Below, in pieces: positions 44,101 through 55,355 of a stretch of DNA of 64,000 nucleotides; within the stretch, counting starts at the first letter, position 1, and each line of letters begins with the position of its first letter. The notes beneath the pieces are model-generated. The model was not told the origin of the DNA, ran no database searches, and worked only from the letters and a program-made list of their open reading frames with translations. This stretch comes from Orobanche coerulescens (Eukaryota; Streptophyta; Magnoliopsida; Lamiales; Orobanchaceae), in contig CM065802.1 of the NCBI GenBank assembly GCA_033398695.1, forward strand, positions 145,562,096-145,626,095, given 5' to 3'. The translations under genes and the position numbers were made by a program.

Positions 44101-45750
44101 AGCTTTCATCGCTTTGACCAATTTTCCCGAGCTTCCCGGTCTCCATCCTCTGAATAAGTGTTCAGACCCGTCATCAGCAATGATAGAAATGACTCTCTTT
44201 CGGTAATTCAGAATAGCTCCATAACGGTTGAGCCAATCGTCTCCGAGAATTAAATCGTCACCATGGATGTCAACTACAATAAGATTCGATGGCCAATCTC
44301 TCCCTCCTATAGACACTGGAAAATATCTAGTTTCTAGGGTTCCCATAATTCTCTCTCCACTCGGAAAACCCACAACATATGGTTCACAATCAAATAAACA
44401 CGAGATTTTCAAACGATTAACACAGTTCAATGATATGAAAGAATGTGTAGCTCCGGAATCGAATAAGACACTAACTGGTTTCAAAAGGATCTGAATCGTA
44501 CCTGATGCAACAGCAGTGTTCTGATCGTCAGATTTCCTCATCTCGTACAGACGCGGAGGAACGGCAGCACTGGATGTCTCTCTCTTTCCAACATTCTGTT
44601 GCTGGAATCCACTCTGCTGCGTCTGGTTCACACTTATCTCCTTCGGAACTGGCGCTGGAGTGTGAGTACCAAAAGATCGAGTCGCATTTCCACAAAATGT
44701 TGTGCGATGTCCTTCCTGTCCACACTCGAAACAGGTCACAGCAGGTGCGAAACAGTCACGTCGAACATGCCCCGCTTTGCCACAGTTATAACATTTCTTC
44801 CCTGCATCTGAAACGGTCGGTGCTGCCCGAAACTTCTTTCCACCTCGAGAAGGATGCGGAGGCCTCTTGGATGAATGAAATGAGGACTGGCCCCTGCGGG
44901 GCCCACTACTCTTATTCTCCGTGAAGTTTCCAGACACTTTCTGCTTCTTTGCTTCCGTTGATTTCTCTACTGCCGCCTCTTTCATATCATAGGCCAGCGC
45001 CTTGTCCTGATACTGTCGCAAGGTGGTACATTCAAATCCGGACATATACTGCTGAATTTCCGGCTTCATCCGCATGTCGAAATGGAAAATCCTCTCTGCC
45101 TCGGTTCTGACCAAGTGGCGCACATAAGACAGCTGGTGATTAAAAGTCTTAATCACGTCTGTCACAGATGCCTCTGAATTCTGTGGGGAGAAAAATTCCC
45201 GGACTCGGGCCTCTCTAAATGGGCGAGGACAATACTGCGCTTCCATCATTAATTTGAACTCCATCCAGTCAGCATTATGCTCCTCAGTTCGAATGGCCTC
45301 CCACCAGTCGAAAGCCTCCCCAGTTAGCAGATACTAGGCGATCGGAACCTTTCTGTCTTTAGGACAGTTGATCCCAGTAAAGATCTTCTCTAACTCCTTC
45401 AACCAGTGATCCCACAAAAGCGTCTCACTAGAACCGTCGAATTTTGGAGGATGCAATTTGGCCACTTCAGTAAGCCATTTGTCTCCCCGGTTATCCTCGT
45501 TATGCTGTTGTCCCATTGCCGTCTGCATGCGATCAACAACCTGAGCAAACTGGTTTATCTGGGCAACCACCTGTTGAAGCACTCCCGGCACGTTAGGATC
45601 TGCATTATTATTTGCTGATCCCTGCTGTCCTCCAGAATGGGAATCGGTTCGACTAGCAGAAATTTCTGGGGTAGATGCCGAATCCTCCTGCCTCGCATTC
45701 CCACGTCCGCGTCCACGACCACGTCCGCGTCCACGACCTCCCCTCAACAT
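41152..45750 (-). pseudogene. gag-pol: E3 gag-pol polyprotein, full length but broken
   Basis: The ATG at 45750 opens MLRGGRGRGRGRG. A stop at 45333 splits gag. A 1002-codon frame (45264-42256) then carries the rest of gag, two CCHC knuckles ([28 protein letters not shown]), protease [13 protein letters not shown] with CIDYRELNK and [10 protein letters not shown], RNase [14 protein letters not shown], and the integrase zinc finger [12 protein letters not shown] at 42253 precedes the integrase core (to 41389), then a TAA, and a TGA inside the chromodomain-like tail. RT lacks the ten residues normally following HYEFVV ([10 protein letters not shown] in E4), an in-frame 30-bp deletion. It is the least damaged Tekay-like polyprotein in the window but still non-functional as read. 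Confidence 0.9.
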
Positions 45751-45970
45751 ACTGTAAACACAAATACTCAATATCCAGGGCAAACTTTCTAAAAGAAAGT
45801 CCGTCAATATTCACAAAACAGGAATTAAATAAAACGGTAGTATTTGGGATTAGGAGACTTACAACCACGGTCCACACGGCGATGCTGGGTCAGCAGTGAT
45901 GTTACAAACGACCAATAATCAAATAACGTAAACAGACCCAACTAACCCGACTGCCAAGATATCCATGAAT

Positions 45971-45986
45971 CTTAGCTCTGATACCA
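45971..45986 (-). other. Primer binding site, tRNA-iMet type, E3 full unit
   Basis: TGGTATCAGAGCTAAG on the minus strand, five bases from the LTR at 45992. Confidence 0.88.
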
Positions 45987-45991
45987 TATTC

Positions 45992-48386
45992 TGTAACACC
46001 CCGAGATATTCGGAATAATTACAGCACCGTAAATCCTTGATATAAGAATTTACAAGGCTAATTTGAAGACAATGGAAATAATACAGAAGTGTCATTAATG
46101 AAAGGAATTTCAAACTCGTTCGACAATTCAAATAAATTCATTATTACGAAATGTTCCCAAGACAACAGCAGCATAAACGTACTCGAGTACTGAAATAACC
46201 GAAAAATAAGACAACATAATCCACATCACTGAGCCACTTCATCGTCATGTCGGTACTGTGGCTGCTTCCCCGTTCCATGGCTACCTGAACATCAAAACAA
46301 ATGTCCACCCCCAAAGGGGTTAGCAAAACAATGCCAGTACAAGTATCGTACTACAATAAATCATTAATGCATCATAAAACATACAAAACGGACTCCCGTC
46401 ATCGGAATCCAATGATGTGAATCCTTACGATTCCATCAACATAATACAGGGTAATCCAACGATCCAGCGCCCTCGGTATAGATCCCCATGATGATCCCGT
46501 CGGACCAACACATGGTGGAAAACCCGTCCAACGATCCAGCGCCCTCAGCATAGATCCCCATGATGATCCTGTCAGACCAACGCATGGTGGACATTCGATC
46601 CAGCGCCCTCAGCATAGATCCTCATGATCCCCTCGGATCATTTTCAACACAACCATTATAATTATGCATACACATATGCAATCAACGCGTTCATCAACGT
46701 AAATATCATGACAACTCAAAGAATATAGTCACATGTTCAACAACACGAATAAATCGTACACATGATCAATAATGCAATATCAATAAACTTAAAATACGAT
46801 ACTTGCCTCAAAGATTGCAAGAACAAATCACTCCAAGGAATATCAACACACTCGAAGACCGTCTCCCTCGATCAATGTAGCAAGCTCGAACCTTAACAAA
46901 AGAAATAATATAGAATTCATCTTATGTCGTACGAATGTCTAACAACCCGGTCTACGGCCGAAAGCTCTAAAAATGCGATGCTGAACTACTTAGCGTACGC
47001 TACGTACTCTACGTAACGTGCGCTAAGCCTGCCCATTAGCGTACGTAAACGACGAAGTCTAGCGTACGCTAACTTATGTACCGGCAGTCCTCTCTGATCA
47101 GCCGACTGACTCGCCCGGAGTCATAACGTACGTTACGTACCAAACGTAGCGTACGTTAATCATTCCCGATAGCGCACGTTAATATATACATCTTAGCATG
47201 CGCTACCTGTGCATGGCAGTTACTACTGGGCAGAAAACTTAATCTAATGGTGAAGAAACTCATGAAATCTTCAGTGCTAATACATGTCATCTTCGTGTAT
47301 ATCATGCTTATACGGTTTGTGAAAGATCTTTATGGATTAATCGACTACGAGATACAAGGATACTTTATAATCATCACAACACCATAATTCATCTTGATCT
47401 TCAAGAAAATATCCTTAGTTCAATCCATTTCATGTCCCAAAACGTATGATTCTATTATGTAAAGACTTAAGAACTTGATAATCTCCATATACTGGTCACA
47501 ATCGGTTTGAAGCTTCATGAATATGCTAGGAGTTCAAACACTAAAAGGTTCAATGGTTTATACGATGAAGAAGTACCGAAACATCGAAAATATCCTTCTA
47601 ACACCTGATGATCGACTACTTACGAATTTAACTGACTAGATAATCCCAAATCATGATCAAAACATCCTTCAGAATACTACTAATATTGGTGAAGAATCAC
47701 CTACCTCAAAGTAGCGAAGAACACGAAGGAACTTTGAAGAAATCCTACACCGAGAGCTTGAACACCAATCTCCAATGATCTACAATCTTCAACTCGGGCT
47801 AGGATGATGATATGAAGGGTTTAGGATGGAGAGAATGACTCTCTATGTCTCAGAATTCGGGTTTGGAAAGTGATGGAAGCTAAAAAAAATGAAAAAGGGT
47901 GATGTCCTATAAATAGAAAATGGTTATTAGCGCGCGCTAGTCCATATTCATAGCGTGCGCTAACGGCTATTCGAAAACTTACTGACTTCACTGTACTCGG
48001 CATTTAGCGTGCGCTGTTCTCATATCAGTAGCGTGCGCTACTGCGTTGACTTGGCTTTTTCCCAAAAGCCGTCCAGGTTCATCCCGACATAATCCCAACG
48101 AAATCCGTGGCCCGATCTCACCTACCAACATGTCTCACTCATGCTGATTACATATAGCGCGCGCTAAGGTTCATATATAGCGTGTGCTACTAAAACCAAA
48201 TTAGCGTACGCTGCGCCTAGTCGATAGCGTGCGCTACAAGTGCAAAATCACAATATTGAACACAATCATGAAATTATCTGCTCAACAACACCGGATCATG
48301 AAATACAGAGAATAATACTCAGATAAAAATACAACAAATACAATATCACAAGGTTCAATTACACATCAGAAATCTCGGGTATTACA
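45992..48386 (-). repeat. E3 LTR (right, 5' end of chain)
   Basis: 2395 bp, collinear with 38719-41116. Palindromes at 46991-47205 and 47928-48236, TATA-like at 47908-47916, modules near 46451-46640, hairpin near 46305-46323. Differences from the left LTR are scattered single bases, several of them CG/TG changes inside the palindromes. Confidence 0.9.
46991..48236. repeat. Palindrome ladders, E3 right LTR
   Basis: Two clusters, 46991-47205 and 47928-48236, with the same order and the same 23-24 bp steps as in the left LTR. Confidence 0.88.
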
Positions 48387-49272
48387 GCATGGGACTCCTA
48401 AAAGTATTATTTTTGATCGAGATGGTCGGTTTGTATCGCATTTTTGGCAGGCTGTTCATCAAGCTTTGGGGACCGAGTTGAGACTCAGTACATCCTACCG
48501 TCCCCAGACTGACGGACGGTCGGAACGGACGATGCAGACGTTAGAGGATATGTTGCGAGCCTGTGCTTTAGACTGAAAAGATGATTAGGAGTCGCACATG
48601 TCGTTGATCGAGTTTACGTACAACAATAGTTGGCACACCTCGATCAAAATGGCACCATTTGAGGCTTTGTACGGAAGAAGGTACAGATCGCCAGTGTGTT
48701 GGGATGATGCATCTGAATTGATTGGTACTGAACCAAATTTAGTAGTTTAGACGAGAGAGAAGATTGCCTTGATCCATGAGAGATTGTTAACGGCCCAGAG
48801 TCGACATAAATCCTATGCCTACATGCATCGCTGACCGTTAGAGTTTGAGGTTGGAGACCATGTGTTACTGAAGGTGTCGCCGACTTGGGGAGTTTACCGC
48901 TTCGGTCGGAAAGGTAAACTTAGTCCGAGGTATATTAGACCCTTCGAGATTTTAGAGCGAGTTGGAGATCTTGCATATCAGTTGGGTTTGCTGCCGTCCT
49001 TGAGTCACGTGCATAATGCATTTCATGTCTCCCAGCTCAGAAAGTATGTACCAGATCCTAGCCATGTTATTGATTTTGGAGAGATTGAACTAGGACCTGA
49101 TATCATATTTGAGGAGAGACCGATTCAGATTTTGGAGCATTGGATAAAGCAACTTAGTCACAAAACCATCCCTTTGGTTAAAGTGAAATGGTCAAGACAT
49201 GAAAAAGAAGAGGCTACTTGAGAAATGGAAGAGATTACGAAGACGAGATATCCCGAACTATTCACCTTGTAA
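48387..49272 (+). pseudogene. pol: E5 pol, right part (integrase C-terminal half and chromodomain)
   Basis: It starts at GCATG, repeating 36877-37471, and continues past the left breakpoint through FHVSQLRKYVPDP and a chromodomain-like tail (LVKVKWSRH ... RYPELFTL) to a stop at 49270. Stops: the same TGA and TAG pair after MLRACALD that the left part has, plus TAG near 48750, TGA near 48832 and TGA near 49219. The shared pair shows that the 595-bp overlap was duplicated after decay began. Confidence 0.85.
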
Positions 49273-49291
49273 GTTTCGGGACGAAACTTCT

Positions 49292-49307
49292 TTTTAGAGG
49301 GAGATAA
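49292..49307 (+). other. Polypurine tract of E5
   Basis: TTTTAGAGGGAGATAA directly before the 3' LTR. Confidence 0.8.
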
Positions 49308-49528
49308 TGTAATATTCAAACTTTTCATTTCTGTTTATTCCAACTATTGTAATTCATTGGTATTCGATTCGATTTTTAGGTGTTTCATGTCGCTTATTGT
49401 ACTCATTCTATTATCGTAATGCTGGAACTATTTATTGATGTTTGTCTCTGAATGTATCATATTGGATGGATAATTGTATATCTCGTCGTGTCTCTATTTG
49501 TTAGATCAGTGCTGCTGGTTATTGAGCA

Positions 49529-49916
49529 TAACATACATTATGATTAATACACAACGTACGTTAGCATGCCTGTGTAGTTGGGTCAGTAGTTTCTGGAGTT
49601 GTCATTGCGTACGTTATTTGCGGGATATAACGTACGTAAAAATCTATTACGTACGGTAACATTACTTCTTAACGTACATAAAATGTACCTGGACATCAGG
49701 TCAGTGAGCACTGGACAGTTTATTACGTACGTTAACATTCGACCATAGCATACGATACCCATATTTTACGTACATTGTGCTTGCGATGCAACGTACATAA
49801 TGTAACAGGTGCATCGAGGCAGTGAGTTCTGTAGGGCTCGTTGCATACGTAATGCAGATGCATTAACGTACGTTAAGCTCCTTACATACGTAATGCTTAT
49901 TGCCTTACGTACGTCA
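49529..49916. repeat. TAACGTACGTTA palindrome region, E5 LTR U3
   Basis: About a dozen copies or variants, for example at 49529, 49552, 49605, 49628, 49670 and on to about 49905. Typical steps are 22-24 bp, less regular than in E3. The array ends about 12 bp before the TATA box. Confidence 0.8.
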
Positions 49917-49927
49917 CGACGTTAACC

Positions 49928-49935
49928 TATATATA
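49928..49935 (+). promoter_or_regulatory. TATA box of E5 LTR
   Basis: TATATATA followed by GGCGGACTTC. Confidence 0.55.
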
Positions 49936-51260
49936 GGCGGACTTCAGCCATGTTTCACCATTTTCTCCTTTCCTCTTCTTCCCGATGATCTGGCGATTTT
50001 GTTCGATAGTGTGGGTGAAACAAAGCGAAATCTCATCATGCACCCATAGATTTGAGTTCCTAGCAAGAAGTAATCATCGTCCAACATCTTCCATCACCCT
50101 AATCAAGATAAATCGGCTTAAACCCTAATTTCATGAATTTTGGGGGATTTTCTTGTGATTCCATCTTATTATTCCGATCCGGCCAATATTGTTGTTAGAT
50201 TCGTGTTGTATATTCGAAACCCTTGTCATTCTTGTAGTTTTGTGGAATAGAATTCGTGAACTCTTTCGATTATGCTGTATTGTGCCCTCGTAGTGTCCGA
50301 CGAATTGTTCCTACGGGTAGAATTTAGGATGGTTTTCTATGTTTCCGTAGTGTTGTGATTGATTATTGTGTCGTTGTGATTTAGTATCGAACCTTTGAAG
50401 GGACTCGGACCGAAACCCTTTTCTTTCACCGTTTCCTTCACGTCGTGTTATTCGAGGCAAGTACATGTATTACGTTACGTTATGTGAGTTATGGTTTCGA
50501 TATGAATGATGAATTGTAACAATGTGTGTGTGTTGTTGTTCTTCCACCCGGGGACGGTTCGACGGGACCTCTGGGGGTCGATACTAATGGGTACGGCTGC
50601 GGAAGTGGTTTCCCACCTGGGGAGGATCCGATGAGACCTCTGGGGGTCAATACTAATGGTACAATCGCAGGTTACCAAGTGTGGATTATCGTTGTGTTGA
50701 GACGTGATGATATGATTTTTATGAAAATAATGTTTTGATACAAATGTGATATTCCGGAATATTGTACAAAAATGCTTTCTAAATGTGATGATATCGTTGA
50801 ATCGAATCTGTATATAATGTCGTGTAATTGTGTATTTGTACTAGCTATTTGAATGCTAACCCCTTAAATGGGGGAAATGCGTTTCATGCATTTCAGGTAT
50901 CGGGTGAGCTGAGGAGCCGGCACGGGAGACGCATGCAAAGGAAGGTCAGGCATGATGATGAGGACCGAGTCTGTGTTATTTATTTTATTATGCTTAAATT
51001 GTTCGTCGGAGTTGGTTGAGTAAGCGTAATCTTATTTTAAAGATGTCGTTGAAGTCCTTTGTGTGGGCAATGAATATACTTTACATTCTGTTTTTTTTCT
51101 ATATGTGAACTAAAATGTTTTGGCCGAAGCCACGACCTTATTTTCGTTATTAATGTTGTCATTATGGGATTCTTGCAAAATGTGAGAATGTCCTAGCCTG
51201 GTAGACCTTGTTGAAGGATCTACGGCGTGTAATGTCCCATTTGAGAATTGGGGTGTTACA

Positions 51261-52984
51261 CTTACAAAACTTGTAAATTACCTTGAGATCTAACGTCATC
51301 CTCATCGTCATCGCTCTCGACAAGAAATGTTCTCGATTTACCATTTTTCTATATTAGGTTTGAAAACCCATTTCTTTGGCCCTTTCTTACTTAGGATTAG
51401 TTCACCCATCGTAATTGTTGTTCTCAATTGATTTCGTTTTGTTGCATTTGTATCAACATATGTTCCATTTTGCTCACAGTCTTCCTCATATGGTGGTAAC
51501 CTGTTTTTTTATTGTATTTGTATCAAATGGAAACATATGGTAGTCCTTTGGAGCAATCACTCGTTGCTTTGCTAAATTAGCATATCTATTCGTGGACATT
51601 GGTGCGATATATTATGGGCGATTTTGCTGTAACAGGTTGCATTGTCATTTGCGTTTTCATTATGGAAGAACTGTATTGGTATATAGCAATAAAAGTTTGC
51701 CAAATCACTTACCTTTTGATTGACCTTTTTGGAGACTTCGACAGATGGAGCAACTCATCGGTACCCTCTCTCATTGTCACCACGAAGATCAGGAGTATGC
51801 TCTGTATTTTTGTCAATGGTATCCACCGATTTCACTTTCTTTTTCTTCGTTTTTTGACTTTCTACAAAGCTCATCAAAGACTTTGCAATATTTTCAATTC
51901 CCAATTGTCGTAATCTTTCTTGGTTCTCTTGAACCCTCAAGAGTTTACCCATCTCATAATCAGTCATGTATCTTTGTGCACTTGATCTTGTTTGCATACG
52001 GTTCCCGTTAGTTACCTACTTAATGTCAAATCAATATCAACTTCCATATAACTATAAACATTTTGTTGCAAACTAATGTTCAAATAGTTAAAAAACAACA
52101 AACATATATACATACATGTTATAGAAAAACCAGAAGCATACATGTTCTTAAAAATCAGCAACATATAAGTCATAAAAATCAAGAACACACAAGTCATCAA
52201 AATCAGCAACATATAGGTTTCGTAAAATGAGCAACATACAAGTTATGAACATCAGCACACATTATTAGTGTCATCTTCTGCTTGCATCCAATCCCATAAC
52301 ATATCGTCGTAATCAGAAGCATCACTTTAATTGTTAATTGCGTCCAACTAAACTAAACTTGTACTCGCATCAACTACAAGCGGAGGCATATCTTTTCTCA
52401 CCAACTCAGTCTCATGCTCACCAACTTGTGCCATAGAAGCTAGCCTCTCTTCACTAGGTTCACGCTAATAGGAGTCACCAACATTTTCACCACCTTCTTT
52501 CTCAAAGTCATAGAGATCTCTAGGAACCCTACTGACAACATAGTGCAAACCGTCTTCTATAGGGTAAGGTACATAGAACACTTGATGCACTTTGGAAGGC
52601 ATGACAAAAGGATCATCTGAAGAGCAAAATTTGTTCAAGTTAACACAAGTTAAACCAAAATCATCTTTATCAACATGGTACCACTCACAATGGAACAAAA
52701 AAACTGTGAATTTTGACCAATAGTCGAATTCAATTATGTCTAAAATTCTACCATAGTAGTCGACATCCCCAAGAACTTGATTTTTGTCCTCGGGCATGCA
52801 AAGCTAGGAGTTAAAGTTGTAAGTGAAACACCGCTATTCTGAGTACTGCACTTGGCATCACGTGATTTGGTATGAAACCTTTATCTATTGACATATTACC
52901 CATGGTATCTCTTGGTTGTAATACTAGGACCCTTTGCAAGCCAAAAAATATGATCTGGAACACTAGTGTTTATTGCTTTGTCCT
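51261..52984 (-). pseudogene. CACTA (En/Spm) transposase gene, C-terminal part
   Basis: This continues the transposase from 62623 across the E4 insertion. The first part after the junction contains RFHTKSRD-like and TQNSGV-like motifs typical of CACTA transposases, then an open frame (52797-52465) matching the DUF4216 region: FDYWSKFTVFLFHCEWYHVD, FGLTCVNLNK, HQVFYVPYP, then YVVSRVPRDLYDFEKE. Farther on (51997-51755) a charged, Lys-rich segment with QENQERLRQLG resembles the C-terminal tail. An acidic ESDDDEDDVR stretch lies near 51300. The order and strand agree with one gene split by E4. Its terminus is lost where E5 begins. Confidence 0.75.
52090..52260. repeat. Degenerate tandem repeat of about 28 bp
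   Basis: Repeated units built on AATCAGCAACATATAAGTCAT and close variants, four to five copies, AT-rich. They lie between two coding parts of the CACTA gene, probably in an intron. Confidence 0.5.
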
Positions 52985-52989
52985 TTAAC
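52985..52989. repeat. Target-site duplication of E4, left
   Basis: TTAAC, repeated at 62618-62622. Confidence 0.92.
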
Positions 52990-53854
52990 TGTAATACCTC
53001 CGATATATTCAGGAATATTACAGCGCCGTAAATCCTTTTCATAAGAATTTACAAGGCTGAAGGAAAGAAACTATGATAACCGATACCAACATAATACAAC
53101 TAACTGACTTAAGAATACAACAATTCTGAATCAATACCGAAAATACAATATCCAAAGTACTCGAGTACTTATTAAAACTAACGCAAACAACAGACAATTA
53201 CACCCGGCCGGAACATCACTCTGCACCCTCGTCGTCGTGCAGCTCCAGTGGTTGTTTCCCTGCTCTCCTGGATCCTGAACATAGACAAATGTTCACCCCC
53301 AAAGGGGTTTGCACAACGATGCTAGTACAAGTACAATAATCATACAACAGTGATGTAATCAACAATTATCATAACAAGTTTCTCCAACGAGAAATAAGAA
53401 AACCACATATCACATCATAACAGTCTCAACATACTGATGGTATTCCAACGATCCGGCACACACAACAATAGATTCCCATGATGATCCCGTCGGACCAACG
53501 CATGGTGGAACTACCTGTCCAACGATCCAGCGCACACAGCTATAGATTCCCATGATGATTCCCGTCGGATCAATGCATGGTGGACATTTAATCACAACAC
53601 ATGTACATAATACCATCACAATATTACTCGCACAATATAAACAATTCTAATTAAAGTACTTACCTCAGTTCGATGACAAGAATAAAGCTTCCACGAATAT
53701 CAAAACACTCGAAGGTCATCCCCTTCAATCAATCACGTTGCTAAGCTCGAACCTTAACAAAAGAAATAATATAGAATTCATCTCAAGTCGTACGAACATC
53801 TAACAATCCAAATTACGGTCGGAAGTTCATAAAATGTAACCTGGCTGACTTGCT

Positions 53855-54072
53855 TAACGTACGTTACGTACCTTTGGTAGCGTACATTAAGCCTACTTCG
53901 TTAGCGTACGTAAACAACAAGGTCTTAACGTACGCTAACTATGTATTGACAGTTCCTCTCTGATCAGTCGACTTGACTCGTCTGATGATATAACGCACGT
54001 TACGTTCCAAGCGTAGCGTACGTTAACTTATGCCCGGTAGCGCATGTTAACTATAAAGCTTAGCGCACGCTA
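53855..54072. repeat. TARCGYRCGYTA palindrome ladder (downstream of TATA), E4 3' LTR
   Basis: Starts at 53855, 53878, 53902, 53926, then 53991, 54014, 54038, 54061. Every in-group step is 23 or 24 bp. The 4 + 4 layout is the same as in E3, although the surrounding sequence has diverged. Confidence 0.9.
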
Positions 54073-54911
54073 AACACGTATGACAGTTCTTCCCTGAGCA
54101 GTCGACTGTTCTTACGGTGATGAAACTTACGAAATCCTCAGTGTTTAATATATGTTATCTCCATGCATATCACGTTCATCTCATTACAAATGATCTCACG
54201 GATTCAAACATCTTCGAGATACAATAATACGCATGATTATCACAACACCATATTCCATCTTGATTTACAATTCTTATGCGAAGTTCGGTGTTCTTAAGAT
54301 CGATGCACTAGATTCCGATATCATCATTACATCCTGATTAAACCATGAAGATGAACTAACAATTCCAACTAATAAGAAAGGATGCAAAACTTCTACGATT
54401 CTTTCCAAAGTCCGTTTAACAAAAGTGATAACAACTTTGCGTCTACGAATTATGGTAACGTCATCAATACGGATAATCAATCTCAGAATATTTGTCTCAT
54501 CATTCGACGTGGTAAGATGTTAGTCATGATGTTTCCAACGATGATATCTTAAGTATAAACATTCCAACTTATAAACATGATATTGTTTGGATAATTCATC
54601 AATGGAACTCAATATCTTGATAACATAATCCTCATATCCTTAATAACACGAATCCAAGGTAGGAGATAGTATTAACATACCTTATGATGAAGAAAACACT
54701 GAAACAATAGGTAGACTTCAACCTCGGTTGCTTGTGTGTCACTTCAAAGTGAGTTCCTTCTTCAATGATCAAGTGTAAGTACTCTCCAATATTCAATGCT
54801 CATGTAAGGAGGGTTTATATGTGCTTAAGAAGTAGGGAAGGCTCTCTGCACTTTCCAAGATGTGAAGAACGAGTGAAGGAAACGTAAACCAAATGAAATG
54901 AGGGTGCAGTC

Positions 54912-54920
54912 CCTTATATA
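54912..54920 (-). promoter_or_regulatory. TATA box of E4 3' LTR
   Basis: TATATAAGG on the minus strand, about 23 bp downstream of the palindrome at 54943. Confidence 0.6.
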
Positions 54921-54942
54921 ATGTTTCTGCACATTAGCTGAT

Positions 54943-55164
54943 TAGCGCACGCTATCTTACTATCCTTAGCGCACGCTAATAAGCGTTGACTCCAAAACTG
55001 TCCAGGTTCGCCCGCGGGAATCTTATCCGGACCCATGTCCGGATGGCGCATGTGCTAGCCGCCTACCTCAATAATTGACTGTCTAACGCACGCAATTCCT
55101 CATTCGTAGCGTGCGCTAGTTTTAGCCGATAACGCACATTAATCTACATTCTTAGCGTACGTTA
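54943..55164. repeat. TARCGYRCGYTA palindrome ladder (U3), E4 3' LTR
   Basis: Starts at 54943, 54967; 55084, 55107, 55130, 55153. Steps are 23-24 bp. It matches the E3 U3 layout, minus one pair. Confidence 0.88.
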
Positions 55165-55320
55165 TCACGAGTTTGCATGAGAAAAATTTACATGATGCTA
55201 TACTCATGTACAAAGATACAAATGTGAGAAATATCATACTCCAATTATCGAGATCACAATTCCGAATAATACAGGGTTCAACAACAGATGAAATACTCAA
55301 TAATAAATCCGGATATTACA

Positions 55321-55336
55321 TACTCTCCTACTAAAA
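55321..55336 (-). other. Polypurine tract of E4
   Basis: TTTTTAGTAGGAGAGTA on the minus strand, directly before the LTR. Confidence 0.7.
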
Positions 55337-55355
55337 AGGAGTTTCGTGCCGAAAC

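Larger units (their letters stand above)
37472..48386 (-). mobile_element. E3: Tekay/Del-like shared-LTR chain (LTR, internal, LTR, partial gag)
   Basis: On the minus strand: LTR 48386-45992, primer site, gag-pol 45750-41152, purine tract, LTR 41116-38719, second primer site, gag fragment 38477-37472. The chain is cut at 37472. Its right flank at 48387 starts with GCATG, the same five bases found at 36877-36881 in uninterrupted E5 sequence, which is the expected target site. Confidence 0.87.
49308..51260 (+). repeat. E5 3' LTR
   Basis: 1953 bp, TGTAATATTC to GGGTGTTACA. In order: palindrome region 49529-49916, TATA 49928-49935, leader, two modules (50541-50605, 50612-50670), CCCCTTAAATGGGGG hairpin near 50859-50873, and an LTR end very like that of E2. 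It abuts CACTA sequence at 51261. The 5' LTR is outside the window. Confidence 0.88.
52990..55320 (-). repeat. E4 3' LTR
   Basis: 2331 bp, 30 bp shorter than the other LTR, mainly because of a stretch near 60425-60455 that is absent here (around 53157). Palindromes at 53855-54072 and 54943-55164, TATA at 54912-54920, modules at 53447-53585, hairpin near 53295-53310. Confidence 0.9.

Noticed and set aside
51599..52011. Plus-strand ORFs of about 100 codons near 51600-52000
   Set aside because: Antisense to the CACTA transposase C-terminal region, with composition typical of a shadow frame.
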